A stretch of DNA of 64,000 bases from Cololabis saira (Eukaryota > Chordata > Actinopteri > Beloniformes > Belonidae): contig NC_084591.1 of assembly GCF_033807715.1 (NCBI RefSeq), positions 47,026,368 to 47,090,367 on the forward strand, given 5' to 3'. Position numbers and translations under genes: made by a program. Positions within the stretch are counted from its first letter, which is position 1. Each line of letters starts with the position of its first letter. Of the stretch, positions 1 through 10,750 are shown in pieces. A model generated the notes under the pieces. The model saw only the letters and a program-made list of their open reading frames with translations, was not told where the DNA came from and did no database searches.

Positions 1-234
1 ATGACCGATGCAGTTCAAGAAAAACAAAACAGTAAGGAAACAGCGTGAAACCGTAAATGCAGAACTGTTTACTTTTTAAGACTGAAAAAACTAGTAAGCA
101 GTTCTCATACAATAAGTTTAACTGTCCAACTATCCAAAGAACGATGAAGAAAAAAGGAACAAAAATGGGTTCCTCCTCCACTTGCAGGTTAAAGGGGACC
201 TATTATGAAAAACAGGTATTTTCTTGCTTTAATA
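1..234. repeat. Intron 9 start, with a truncated TTAA-type (Kolobok-like) MITE end
   Basis: At 188-206 the sequence GTTAAAGGGGACCTATTATG matches the terminus of the complete TTAA-flanked MITE at 41222-41720. It is cut off at about 234 by the next element. The rest is AT-rich ZC3H18 intron with no recognised feature. Confidence 0.6.
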
Positions 235-593
235 TACAGGACTTCTCAGAAAATTAGAATATTGTGATAAAGTTCTTTATTTTCTGTAATGCAATTAAAA
301 AAACAAAAATGTCATACATTCTGGATTCATTACAAATCAACTGAAATATTGCAAGCCTTTTATTATTTTAATATTGCTGATTATGGTTTACAGTTTAAGA
401 TTCCAAGAATATTCTAATTTTTTTAGATAGGATATTTGAGTTTTCTTAAGCTGTAAGCCATGATCAGCAATATCAAAATAATAAAAGGCTTGTAATATTT
501 CAGTTGATTTGTAATGAATCCAGAATGTATGACATTTTTGTTGTTGTAATTGCATTACAGAAAATCACAATATTCTAATTTTCTGAGACAGTC

Positions 594-598
<5 letters not shown>
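235..598. mobile_element. Palindromic MITE (ACAGGACTGTCTCAG family), copy 1
   Basis: Near-perfect inverted repeat: CTCAGAAAATTAGAATATTG at the left is matched by its complement ending GACAGTCCTGTA at the right. Other copies lie at 17958-18330 and 36073-36428. The copy at 36 kb shows TA flanks against an empty duplicate, which suggests a Tc1/mariner-type origin. Non-coding. Confidence 0.8.

Positions 599-659
<61 letters not shown>
597..659. repeat. (TA)n microsatellite
   Basis: About 60 bp of uninterrupted TA dinucleotides directly abutting the MITE end, followed by a TATTTGTATTC...AAATAAAATC tail (660-735) resembling a fish LINE 3' end also seen near 60.55-60.62 kb. Confidence 0.9.
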
Positions 660-663
<4 letters not shown>

Positions 664-858
664 ATTCTGTTTTTTTCACTTTTTTGTATGCTTTTTTATC
701 ATGCATGTTCGAAATAAAATCTTCAAATCCAAAAGTCTGATTTCTTCTGGATTAGTTAGATGAGATACAGATGGTTTTAGAAGGCCTGGACCACCAGTGA
801 AGAATCTTCGTACTACAGCATGAGCTGTATTGCATGTGAAGTGAAAGTGTGTTCGTAC

Positions 859-1044
859 CTGGAGGAGTTGGACAGAGACACTGACGAGGCGGAGGGGTGG
901 TGATGCCGCCGCCGGCCTCGGGGAGGGGAGCCCAGCACGGGCCGTCTCCGGGGAGATTTAGACCGACGCCATGGATCTTTCCACTCGTCCGGCCGCCTCA
1001 TCATTGGAAGGGCATCTTTCTTCTGGGGCGGCTCCATGGGCCTG
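859..1044 (-). CDS. ZC3H18: ZC3H18 coding exon 9: DEWKDPWRRSKSP block
   Basis: The exon has a tandem NAGNAG acceptor (TCTCAGCAG): use of the first AG gives a 186-nt exon starting at 1044, use of the second starts at 1041. It encodes RPMEPPQKKDALPMMRRP, then DEWKDPWRRSKSPRRRPVLG and a serine-rich SASSVSLSNSS, ending before GTACGA in phase 2. DEWKDPWRRSKSP is a hallmark of the family. It is the last ZC3H18 exon visible; the Ser-rich remainder lies left of the window. Confidence 0.92.
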
Positions 1045-1359
1045 CTGAGAGGGTTCACATGGGATCAAAAGCTGATACATTCACCAAAAGAGCCCATGCT
1101 TTCGCTGTGCAAAAACTTTAGTGAAAAAGATTTGCACTGAAGTTGTGAGCTGTGCAAAACATTAAATAAAAAAAAACAACTTTCTGCTCTCCTGAGCACA
1201 TTTTTTATTTAAAATATATTAATGTTCAGTACCAAATTTGTCAAAACTTTCAATTATTATAAATATGCACTTTGATCTTGCAACAGAGGTCACGGATAGA
1301 TTACATAAAAGTAATATATAAGTAATATACATATTATCAGTGCATAAACATATCCATCC

Positions 1360-1430
1360 ATTTTCTATATCCACTTTATCCTTTGCAGGGTCACAGGGGT
1401 CTGCTGGATCTATCCCAGCTCAATGCATAA
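1360..1430 (-). repeat. LINE/SINE-type 3' fragment with GGATGGAT tail
   Basis: On the minus strand: a segment with CTGTGACCCTGCAAAGGATA then TATAGAAAATGGATGGAT. The same ending appears on the plus strand near 19500-19570. This is a common teleost retroposon tail; the exact family is not assigned. Confidence 0.5.
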
Positions 1431-1457
1431 ACATATATATACATAAATCCTTTAGAT

Positions 1458-1787
1458 CAGGGGTCGGCCCTAGTGGCTCCCTGGAGCTTTTTCAAAAATG
1501 TTTTCTTTTCTTCTTCTTTTTTTTCCCTCTTTTTGTTCCTCTTTTCTCTTTTTTTCCCTCTTTCTTTCTTCCTTCCTTTTTCCTTTCCTTTTTAATCTCG
1601 ACATTTCGACTTTTTTCCTCAACATTTTGACTTTTTTCCTCAACATTTTGACTTTTTCCTCGACATTTCGCCTTTCGCCATTTGCCTTCATTCTAAGACT
1701 TTTCATTTTTTGCGTCTCCAGACATATTTGTTTTTTGTGTTTTTGGTCCAATATGGCTCTTTAAACATTTTGGGTTGCCGACCCCTG
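1458..1787. mobile_element. hAT-type MITE with CAGGGGTCGGC ends
   Basis: Termini CAGGGGTCGGCC and GTTGCCGACCCCTG are inverted repeats. Flanks CTTTAGAT (1450-1457) and CTTTAGCT (1788-1795) form an 8-bp target duplication with one mismatch, as for hAT elements. The interior is a long pyrimidine-rich tract (TTTTTCCTC, CATTTCGACTTTT repeats). A truncated relative lies at about 5117-5375. Confidence 0.8.
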
Positions 1788-1795
1788 CTTTAGCT

Positions 1796-2381
1796 GTTCA
1801 TACATATGTGAACATACCAATATGAACATATTTATGCGCAGTGTTTGTTTTCTTGATAATTCGGGCCACACAGCTCTGACATGAATTCCAAACTTGCATC
1901 AACTGCTCATATGGATTTAGATTTTTGCTTTTACTTGATTTTTGAAACCACACTGAGATCGATGTACGATACACTACGTCGTCAACAAAGAAAAATGACA
2001 TACTCTAATCAAAATTTTAGAATGGTGCACATTCATTATTGTTTCATTTCCATAAGCTTATGCAACATCACAATTTCTGGACAGGTTTGTAATCATTTTC
2101 TACAAAGATGTGCTTATGATGGGCGAGTGTTACAGCTTCTTCTGCACATCCCAAAGATTTTCATCAGGGTTTAGGTCGACCCCGGGGCAAACTAGGACCA
2201 GTTCTTATCAGTGACTGCAGCAACTTTTTATCTGTTGTTTAAAATGGTTTCTGAGTTTCTTAATCAGCCGGTGCGTCACAACATGGGGCGTTACCGGTCG
2301 TTTTCTGAGTTTTAATTTGCTTTAAACAGGGCTACATATTATGCTAATATGATATCCTGTAGTAAGCAAAATTCAGAAGTC
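1796..2381. other. ZC3H18 intron sequence without recognised features
   Basis: AT-rich DNA with short random open frames. No splice-bounded exon, RNA gene or clear repeat terminus was seen. Confidence 0.5.
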
Positions 2382-2384
2382 TTA

Positions 2385-2773
2385 AGGCTCAGTTATGGTT
2401 CTGCGTCAAAATGACGCCGTGCCTACGGCGTGTGGTTTGGATCGACGCAGAGGACACGCCGTCACCTGCGCCGTCAGTGACGTGCACCTCCTGAAAATTG
2501 TAACTACGCGTCGAGGAGACGCCGACCACACGCAGACCGAGAGGGCTGTGATTGGTTCGTTTGAAAGCGAAGCATTTCCGGTTTGAATCAGTAGTGAACT
2601 TCCAGGGCTCTTTTCTTCGTTTATGTGTGATTTTTTTTGTTTTTGTTTTTTGCACAATAGTTGTCCTTATTTCTTTGATTTACTGTGACCGGAAAAAGTC
2701 GGATAAACCATTCAGAAAAAGATCGCTAACTAGTGGCCGCGGGGGGTACTGCACCGCGACCATAACTGAGCCT
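2385..2773. mobile_element. Harbinger-type MITE flanked by TTA
   Basis: Inverted termini AGGCTCAGTTATGGTTCTGC and CCATAACTGAGCCT, flanked by TTA on both sides (2382-2384, 2774-2776). A 3-bp TTA/TAA duplication is the PIF/Harbinger signature. A GC-rich CGTCGACGC-type interior is shared with 40529-40991 and with shorter relatives at 26115-26264 and 40442-40525. Confidence 0.8.
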
Positions 2774-3276
2774 TTAATTGATATAATTAACTTGCTCACT
2801 CGTGACTCTTGTATCAGTTGATCTGCTTTCTGACAGTGACAAGTTTCTAATTTAGTTTTAGTTTTTTTTTAAAGGTTAAAAAGAAATACCCCATTGAACA
2901 TTAGACCTTCAGCTTTCCTCAGTGTTAATGATTTCATTTTGTGGGCAGAGCTGGAATCCTTCTCTCCAGTCAGACTGGACAGCAGTGCTTTAATATCCAA
3001 AATGATGGCGTCACCAATCCTGCTGATGGAATCACCATGTCAAATGTTTTGGAAAGTTTTGAAGAAGTTCAGAAGGCCAGGGATTTTAGAAAAGGTTGTT
3101 GCTGTGCAACTGGTATCTTTTCTCGAAAAATGTATTCAGATGTTTTGCTAAATGTATTCAGCTGGAACATTTAGTCAGGGTTACAAATTGTTTCAGTCCC
3201 AGCCGATTCTATAAAACTTCTGAGCTTGTTCTTTGAGATTTAATCTCAACTTGTTGATTGAAAGTAGGGCAGAATA

Positions 3277-4273
3277 AGTGCGTTTACATGGGAAATTTAA
3301 TTCCTCTTTAATTCAGAATTAAAATTAAATCCGATTTAAAATTAGTAAAAATGACCATGTAAACATCAAATTCCGAATGAAAATGGCCATTCTGAATTAA
3401 ACTTAATTCCGAAGTAAGTGGCTGGTTTATTCCCATTTTAAATCTGAATAGAATAATTCCAGATCATGTAAACACTCATTCCTCTTTAAATTAATTCTGG
3501 TCTCTCTTTCTGCTCGTTCCCTCGCCCGTCTGTCTCCATGATCTTATATTCCACGCTGGGCTGGTTTTCCAAACAAAGTTTCAAGATGCAGCAGCAGTAA
3601 ACGCTGGTCAAGAGCAGAGACCATTTATTTAATAAATAGAAATCATTAAAAGAACAGATGGAAACAGGAAACATCAAAATTGTGAGCTTTTCAAAGTTGT
3701 AGCGGCTAAGTTAGTTTTTCTTCCGGTAGTTTAACTTCCGGTCCCCCCCCCTATCCAATCAGAACCTTCCCAACCCCCAGACCTTAAAGGAGCATGAGGC
3801 AGGATTTATGAAAAAAATGTGTATACATTTTAAGTTTTCTAGTAATAATGTCAGATGCGTTCCAAACCCAAAAGAATGACCCCTGTAGTGTATCTCTCCG
3901 TTGCCTTGAACAGGCTGTGTGCTGCAAAATGTGCTGCAATTCGGGGTCAGAATTTCCCGCGCTGGGCTGCGGATGTGACATCACATGACGCTGCATGCTC
4001 GTTCTCCCCATTCTCCCGTGCCGGCTTCACTGTTGGCTGCAGTACCCCCAACGGCCGTCGTGGTGAAGGGTGGCGCTAGAGAGTCTCATTTCTTAAAAGG
4101 AGCCTCAAGCTCCTTTAAGAGGAATTGGATAAAGCCCATCAAACGTGTTTTCCATGTAAACCTCAATTCAGAATTACTATTTCCATGTAAACTCGAAGGA
4201 AAATAGTTTAATTCTGAATTATTTAATTCGGAATAATTAATTCCGAATTAAAAAACATCATGTAACCGTGGCC
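3277..4273. mobile_element. MITE of the GTGCGTTTACATG family, copy 1 (contains a nested element)
   Basis: Starts AGTGCGTTTACATGGG and ends CATGTAACCGTGGCCA, with many internal AATTC/GAATTA inverted motifs. Copies 2 and 3 lie at 13813-14425 (inverted) and 53624-54348. Copy 1 is longer because another element (3788-4114) sits inside it. Confidence 0.8.
3788..4114. mobile_element. Nested TTAA-flanked MITE
   Basis: AGGAGCATGAGGC and GCCTCAAGCTCCT are inverted termini, each flanked by TTAA (3784-3787, 4115-4118). Copies 2 and 3 of the surrounding MITE lack this segment and so show the empty site. TTAA duplication points to a piggyBac- or Kolobok-type transposase. Confidence 0.75.
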
Positions 4274-5106
4274 ATTGTGACATGTTAAATCACACACATT
4301 CCTTGTTTGTCCATTGACACATTTCTAAGCTGTCCAACGTGTGGTTTAACACGTCACACGTGCAAAACAATCATGGTTTTCTTACTCGGTTTATGGTCTG
4401 TGGTTTTGGAAATTGCGTAACTTTCTTTAATGTTTTCCATCGACCTCACTGTACAAGCCAGTACTTTTCCAGAAGGATTCATTTAACTTGCTGCAGTCTG
4501 CAAACATCCCACCCCCTTCTGTTATGCTCTGACAACTTTATGGCTTGTTTGTCCCGCTTTCTTCATTCATGCCTTCCTTGAAAGAAGCTGAATTGATAAT
4601 AAAGAGCTGAAAATAGCTCTTGTGTTGTGATCCTATTTACGCTGGGAGTTGTGATGACGTGTTTTGTTTGCTCTTGCATCACGTCTGTGGAATCATTCAC
4701 TTGGAACTGTATAAGCACAGGATCTCTGCCTCTTCCGCTGGAGTTGACCTGATATAACCTTACGTGGATTTTATTACCTGTGTTTACGCTGTACGTTTAT
4801 GTTGCAATTGTAAACTCCCGCCCATTAACGTTGACCGACCTCGGCACCTACAAGTATCTCTACGTGTCTGTTCGCCTGTGCACTTAATTTCCTCCCTCAA
4901 ATATTTGACATCAAACACTCAAGTCTTGATGTCATTTTCACACAATTAATTACCGATATTAGAGCTGGGGAAAATCCCTTGTTGGGAAACATCAGAGCTG
5001 TGCATAATTATACACAGTACACTCACTGTCCGGCCAGAAATGCTCACTGTTCTTGTTTGGTCCCTCAAGCTTTGATAACAGCACACATTCACCGTGGCGT
5101 TGTTGC
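4274..5106. other. ZC3H18 intron sequence, nothing recognised
   Basis: No exon, terminal repeat or RNA gene recognised. Short open frames have no family resemblance. Confidence 0.5.
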
Positions 5107-5116
5107 AGTAAGCTTA

Positions 5117-5385
5117 TGCCGGGGGTCGGCAACCCGCGGCTCTAGAGCCACATGCGGCTCTTCAGCCTAGTGGCTCCTGGAGCTATTTCAAAAATGTTTG
5201 ATCTTTTTTTTTTCTTTTTCTTCTTCTTTTTTTTTCCTTTTCCTCTTTCTCATTTTTTCTTCTTTTTTCTTCCTTTTTCTTCCTTTTTCCTTTCCTTTTT
5301 AATCTCGCCATTTCGACTTTTTTCTCAACATTTCGACTTTTTTCTCAACATTTCGATTTTTTTCTCAAGATTGTACTTCAACATT
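5117..5385. mobile_element. Truncated hAT MITE (GGGGTCGGCAACCCGCGGC end)
   Basis: Left terminus GGGGTCGGCAACCCGCGGC followed by a poly-pyrimidine stretch and CATTTCGACTTTTTTCTCAA repeats, as in 1458-1787. The right end is absent, replaced at about 5394 by a TTAA-flanked element. Confidence 0.65.
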
Positions 5386-5397
5386 AAAGCAGCACAA

Positions 5398-6650
5398 CGT
5401 AACTTTCAGCTTTTCTGAGTTTGGCGGCATCTTTTGGACAAAAGCGGTAGTGCTCTACCAGAAAGAACGCTACGTTTCCCATGAGCACCAGCGCGTACTG
5501 CCGGAAAACTCCTGTCTCGTCGCTGCATTTGTTTTGAGAGAAGACGGGACGCTTTTCTGTTTCACCAAGTGAACAGACGGAACGCAAAAAAAAGATGTTA
5601 AACTGCTGGAAAGGAACTGGAATTTACCGGGATACCTTAAACAAGGAAGCCAGGGAGCAGTATATGGAGAAAATAATGATTATTAACGGTTTGGATCCAT
5701 ATGAAGTCCCTACTAAAGATTGGAGCTCCTCGTCGGAGCTGCACTCTTTACAAGGACTTACTGCCGCAGTTCTGCAGAACCACCGTCTCCGGCTACCTTG
5801 TTTAGGAGTGTTTGGCAGCTGCTTTAGTAAATGTTTGACTCGCCATGTGTTTCAATAAATTTGTATAATAGTACAACATACAGTACATGTTGTGTATTAC
5901 TGTTACTTTTCTTTTCTTTTTTTTTTGACTGCTTTGAAGAGGCTCCGAGGCGTGAGCAATATTTTTTTTTCCTCGTGAGATTATTATTTTTTTCCTCTGC
6001 AGCTACAAATCAAATAGTTCATATTTTTTCCTCAACAAAATTAATTGCACCGCAGAGAGCTGGCCAACAACTGCGTTTAGCTGGAGTAGTGGGGAATAAA
6101 ACCCGTTTGAATGATCCGACCCCGGTCTGTGAGTGTTTGTTTGTGGTTTAATAAACCCGTGTTTTGATCCGACGCCCGTCTGTGTGCGTGTTTGTTCGTT
6201 TACTGAGGAACGTTATGTTTGATCGGACTCGTTACAGCCGCGATCCAACCGAGCCGACGACTCTTTTACTCTTTTAATTTGTTATCTCAGATAATTGGCC
6301 GGCCTCCGTGGTTCTTCCTCCAAGCAGGAAACCGGTGAAAAGTTAAACCATTAGGATCTTTTCCCCACGTCTGTTGTGTGTGGAGCTGCTGCAGCTACAA
6401 CACAGCAACGGGTTACCAGCTTCTGCGGAGCTGCGCTCCACGTCCCGCCCATTTTCGTCTCGACTGCGAATCAGGAAGGAGGGGGAAGTGACGTATGCCG
6501 TAAAGCAGTCAAAGCCGTAGAAATGTGTAGTTTTTTAGTGTGGCAGGGTTCCTACCATGCTCCTCAAAGTTACATAGTACCAGTGAAGGCGATACAGACC
6601 CCTCAGACCATGACAGAGGCTCATTAAACCTTAAGTTATGTAGTGTCGCT
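5398..6650 (+). mobile_element. TTAA-type DNA element, copy 1 (Kolobok/piggyBac-like)
   Basis: Inverted ends AGCAGCACAACGTAACTTTC and TTATGTAGTGTCGCT are each flanked by TTAA (5394-5397, 6651-6654). A second complete but different-length copy lies at 23744-24809 and an internal fragment at about 38375-39190. It contains a short ORF conserved in the third copy. Confidence 0.75.
5595..5858 (+). pseudogene. Transposon-encoded ORF fragment (GTGIYRDTLNKEAREQY)
   Basis: The ORF starts MLNCWKGTGIYRDTLNKEAR and runs through YMEKIMIINGLDPYEVPTKD before losing character. A copy of the same first 45 residues with one substitution occurs at 38427-38570. I recognise this as the N-terminal block of transposon-associated proteins in fish but cannot name the domain with certainty. 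It is truncated and probably not functional. Confidence 0.5.
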
Positions 6651-6669
6651 TTAATCTTGATATTTAATC

Positions 6670-7430
6670 TTATATTGTGTTTACCAGTAACATCCTATTG
6701 GTGCAGCGGGATCACGTGACGACCTCGACCCGCGGACCAAAATCTGACTACGCTCAGAAGAAACTAGTACCGTTTTACGGTCCCGATCACGGAACTCTTG
6801 TGGGGTTTTGAGCTCCGACCTTTTACTTCTAAGGTGAGCAGGAATCTATCTTTTTTATGATGTAAAGATTGTGTCGTCCCCAAAGGTGTGAGGATGAAAC
6901 GATACCGGGGTTCACCTTACGGCCTCAGGCTGGAGCAGGTGAAGCTCTGAGCTCTGGCACAAGATCAATAACAATCATGTTGACTTTGGAGTTTGGGACT
7001 TTTCAAGGTTGGTGATTTACTTTTATTTATTTATTTAATTTTAGTTGTTAAATTTCTGGAAAAGAAAAAAGTCAAGTCATACATGAGAAACTATTCAGTT
7101 TGTGGCAAAATATTTGTACTTGTATGAAACTGAAGATCATAATGCAAACCTGACATTTACTTTTAGTTCAGTTTGTTGAAAATGGTTGGCCTGGCTTTCT
7201 CTTTAAAACTTAAAGGGGACCTATTATGGCATCTAATACCTATTTTAAACAGGCCTTGAATGTCCTAATAACAAGCTTTTGATTGTTTTTGCTAAATAAA
7301 TTAGAAATTCAGCCTCTGAGCCATGTCTTTATCTTCCCATTCTATAACCTCGTATCGTTATCGTGACCTCAATATCGTGTATCGTACCGTATCGTGAGAT
7401 TAGTGTATCGTTACAGCCCTAATTTACATG
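6670..7430 (-). mobile_element. Partial hAT copy related to 22379-23351, with a nested Kolobok-like end
   Basis: Read on the minus strand it repeats the interior of the element at 22379-23351 (for example TTTGACTTTTTTCTTTTCCAG, GATCTTCAGTTTCATACAAG and the GTATCGTTACAGCCCTAA end at 7408-7425). At 7208-7345 it is interrupted by TTAAAGGGGACCTATTATG and a downstream GCCTCTGAGCCATGTCTTTA, a fragment of the TTAA MITE family seen at 41.2 kb. Confidence 0.65.
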
Positions 7431-8719
7431 TACATAGAAAGAACATGAGGTGATATGGATAAAATCCAAATAATGTTTTACACATACATCCTAGCCTAAT
7501 GTCACACCATCCACTTTTCTCAGCGTTCCACACATTTTTCCAACTGAAGTTTTAAAACAAAAGTAAGTCTGTACATAGGTAAATGTGATGAATGATCCCG
7601 CACCACTGGACCGATGTTGGAGGGTGGAGTTGCAACCACCTTCTAGTTACCATCTGCCAAAAGAATCTTCAGCAAGTACCTGTCTTTATGTGGGACTGTT
7701 TGTGGAACTTAAAGATATAGAATAAAAACAGAAAAATCTGAATCCACCCCTATTATTTTTATATATCTCGGTTGACACCTCCCTCCAAAATAACTGGATT
7801 TTCAGACAGGCCCAAAAAACATGAAAGTGGTTAGCCACATGATTTAATAAAGTTAATTTTGTCCATGGCTTTACAATTCAATTTGTTAATTATTTTCGTC
7901 GGACAACCATTTTTAGGTTTTTTATTTTATTTTTTAAAGTTTCAATACTCATATTCCTTTATTAAATTGTTATTGGCCCCTGAGGCCAGATGAAAAGGCC
8001 ACAGTTAATTTGTGCCTCGTCTAGCGCCACCTTCTGACAGAAAATAGAAAACTACATGCCGCCGCCCCAAATGGTCTTTAAGTTGAGTTGCTGTTTTTAT
8101 TAAATTCAAATTAGGTTTAAATTTGCACTATTTTTTGTGGGAGCCTGTACTGCAATTGTTTCAAAGAAAAGACTATTGTGTCAATGGGAAACTCCTTGCT
8201 GTGTGTACTAATTTAACTTTTCAGTTTGTACAGTTTTCTTTAAATATGGTTTAGTTTATCGTGGTGATTGTGGCCTTTATCATTTTCTTATGAGATGTGC
8301 TGAATTTTTTCAATTTTTGTTTATTTTGAGGGCGGGGGGAGGCTTTTTCTTTTTCATTTGTTTGCTCTATTTTTCTCTGAAATTCTGAAAAGCAATAAAC
8401 TTCTTCTTTTTTTTTTTTTTTTTTTAAAGTGTGTAAACTGGAGATTTTAGATTTCAGTTGATTCTGTGACTCCTGATAATAAACTTCCTTTGTGATCTGA
8501 TAAAAGTAGCTGCATTAATCTGCTCCTCTCACTGGAATAAATAGCAAATTGTTGCGGAAAAAAAAAATACATTTGCACATTGTATTTGCACTATTATTAC
8601 TTGATTGTTCAAGCTAACTCAATGAGAACTGCACTGTTTAAATGCAAAATGATCAAATAAGGTGAATAAAATAGAAATAGGGGACAACCTGGATCTGTTT
8701 GTTTTGCATTTGTCCTTTA
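7431..8719. other. ZC3H18 intron 8 sequence, nothing recognised
   Basis: AT-rich, with T- and A-runs (8403-8425). No exon or terminal repeat recognised up to a short hAT-like fragment (TATCGGATCGGGACTCGGTA ... CGGGACATCCCTAA) at 8720-8833. Confidence 0.5.
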
Positions 8720-8925
8720 ATTCAAATGTGTTACAAAAGTATCGGATCGGGACTCGGTATCGGCAGATACTCAAAATCAAATGACTCGGAATCGGATCGG
8801 GGCCAAAGAAACCTGATCGGGACATCCCTAATTTTATATATAATAATAATAATAATAATATATATGTAAAAAAACAAAAAACAAGTGCAAAATCAAAGCG
8901 AAGCAGCAAGCTGAATGTGACGTAC

Positions 8926-9191
8926 TTGGGTGGCATGTTGAGGGGGGAGCGTGGCTTCACTTTGTCCTCGTCCTTCTTCTCTCTGGCCTCTCGGAGAGGA
9001 CGGATCCTGGGCCGGTCCTTGTCGTCCCGCTTCATCCGGTCCCTCTCCCACTCCTCTTTCCTCCGCATCCTCTCCTTCTCGCGCTCCCGCTCTCTCTCCC
9101 TCTCCCGCTCCCGCTGCCGGCGCTCCCTCTCTCGGTGGTCTCTCTCCCGCTCTCTGTCCCGGTGGCGCTCCCGCAGGTCCCGCTCACGCTC
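8926..9191 (-). CDS. ZC3H18: ZC3H18 coding exon 8: Arg/Glu (RERE) charged repeat region
   Basis: A 266-nt exon, acceptor TGTGTCAG and donor GTACGT. The 88 codons are alternating Arg/Glu/Asp (ERERDLRERHRDRERER...) followed by RRKEEWERDRMKRDDKDRPR and KVKPRSPLNMPPK. This highly charged stretch probably forms a single alpha helix or coiled coil and is typical of ZC3H18 and other splicing-associated proteins. The open frame reading on past the donor to 8619 is intronic and should not be included. Confidence 0.93.
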
Positions 9192-9286
9192 CTGACACAA
9201 CAATCAATGTTATTCAACCTGCTACACTAAATCAAATGCCCTCAAAAACCATTCCAAGTTCTTGTTGTAACTGGCTTAACGTAACG

Positions 9287-10742
9287 CAGTGCTGCTCAAT
9301 TATTTTCTGTCATTCCCCCCCTGGGAAGAAGAAAACATCTCACACCCACCCCCCCGCGACTATAAAAATATTAATAAAATTGTTATAAGTACACCTCTGC
9401 ATAACACTGTACAGGGTTCATACACATTTTGACCAACAAATTTCCATGACTTTTCCATGACTTGGCAGCAAGTTTCCATGACTATACATGACCTCTAAAA
9501 CATCAATGTATGAAAGAAATATAGGAATAAAACTATGTCAAAAGTCACCACAGTGGAGATCTAATGACAATTATGGTTTTATACAAAATAAACATTTGTT
9601 TAAACTAACACTTATATACCAGCACTATGTTGTAGTATATGTTGTATAGTAATCTAATATAACTAATAACTGTAATAATAACCGACCTGCATGATGTGCA
9701 AGATGCTCGGCACGTGAGAACGCGCAAGACTTTTCTATACGAAATATTTATTCATCAATCTTAAATCTACCTTATAGGCTGTTATTACTAAATGTTCTCA
9801 TTAAGTGAGAAAAATAAATTCCATGACTTTTCCAAAACGTTTGAGGTGAACTTATGTTTCCAAAACTTTTCCAGGCCTTGAAAATGACATATTCAAATTC
9901 CATGACTTTTCCAGGTTTTTTCAAAACGTATGAACCCTGACTGTATCCTTATTAACATATAAAATATGAAGAAGAAATATGGACCAACTTACAACAAAGA
10001 ATAGTTTTATTAACTGTAACAGAAAAGATTTAAAATGCATCTGAAATTCAAAAGTAACATTAAATCCTTAAACTACTATATGTAAAGTACCATATGATAC
10101 CTAAAATAAAATTACATATATATTACAAGAAATAATAATGCATTCAAACTGATCACCAACATGAACTCATGAGCACAATATAAAAAAAAAACTTTAACCT
10201 GCAAAACAAAAATATATAAAATAATTTGTGCAAATTTTTTTTAATCAAAGATGTCTGGATTAATGGCTACAATGAGAAACGTTTTGCACATCCCTGGCAT
10301 GCTGCAGGCAGTATCAGCTTATATGATGTAGCTTAGATGAGTAGCAGTCACAAAGCGGGATGATTGTTGGCAATATTCGGCACTTTGTCACTGAAAAAAC
10401 TCAAGTGGCTTATCAGCGTGATTGGGGTGTAAAGTGTTTAAGTGACGCCTTCATTTATTTGGCTTCATGCTGTCAGCTGCCAACATTTTGAGACACAGTA
10501 TCACAGTGTCACTTGAGGGTCTGCTACACTTCGTGTCTACACTTCATACTCATACTCACAAACGAAACCCCTCCACCACCGAGCGAATGCTCTCTGCGCA
10601 CACTCTGCCAATGAGAGCGCCACTGCCCCCTAATGTAGTGGAGGTGCAATTGCACATTATTCTATGACAATAAAAATAAATCTAAATAAAAAAAGCATGT
10701 TCCCCGAGGTCAAACGTGCCCCCCACTATTTGAGAAGCACTG
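9287..10742. mobile_element. hAT element with CAGTGCT ends and perfect 8-bp duplication
   Basis: Ends CAGTGCTGCTCAATTATTTT and CACTATTTGAGAAGCACTG. Perfect 8-bp direct flanks ACGTAACG at 9279-9286 and 10743-10750. It lies 88 bp upstream of coding exon 8's acceptor on the gene strand. No intact transposase was seen; a second MITE (9412-9939) is nested inside. Confidence 0.85.
9412..9939. mobile_element. Nested MITE with CAGGGTTCATAC ends
   Basis: Termini CAGGGTTCATACACATTTTG and AAAACGTATGAACCCTG, internal repeats of CCATGACTTTTCCA, and 6-bp flanks ACTGTA on both sides (9406-9411, 9940-9945). It inserted after the surrounding hAT element. Confidence 0.8.
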
Positions 10743-10750
10743 ACGTAACG

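Noticed and set aside
8619..8925. Extension of the RERE open frame beyond 8926
   Set aside because: It reads through the GTACGT donor into intron; the next protein block is found in the exon at 1044-859.
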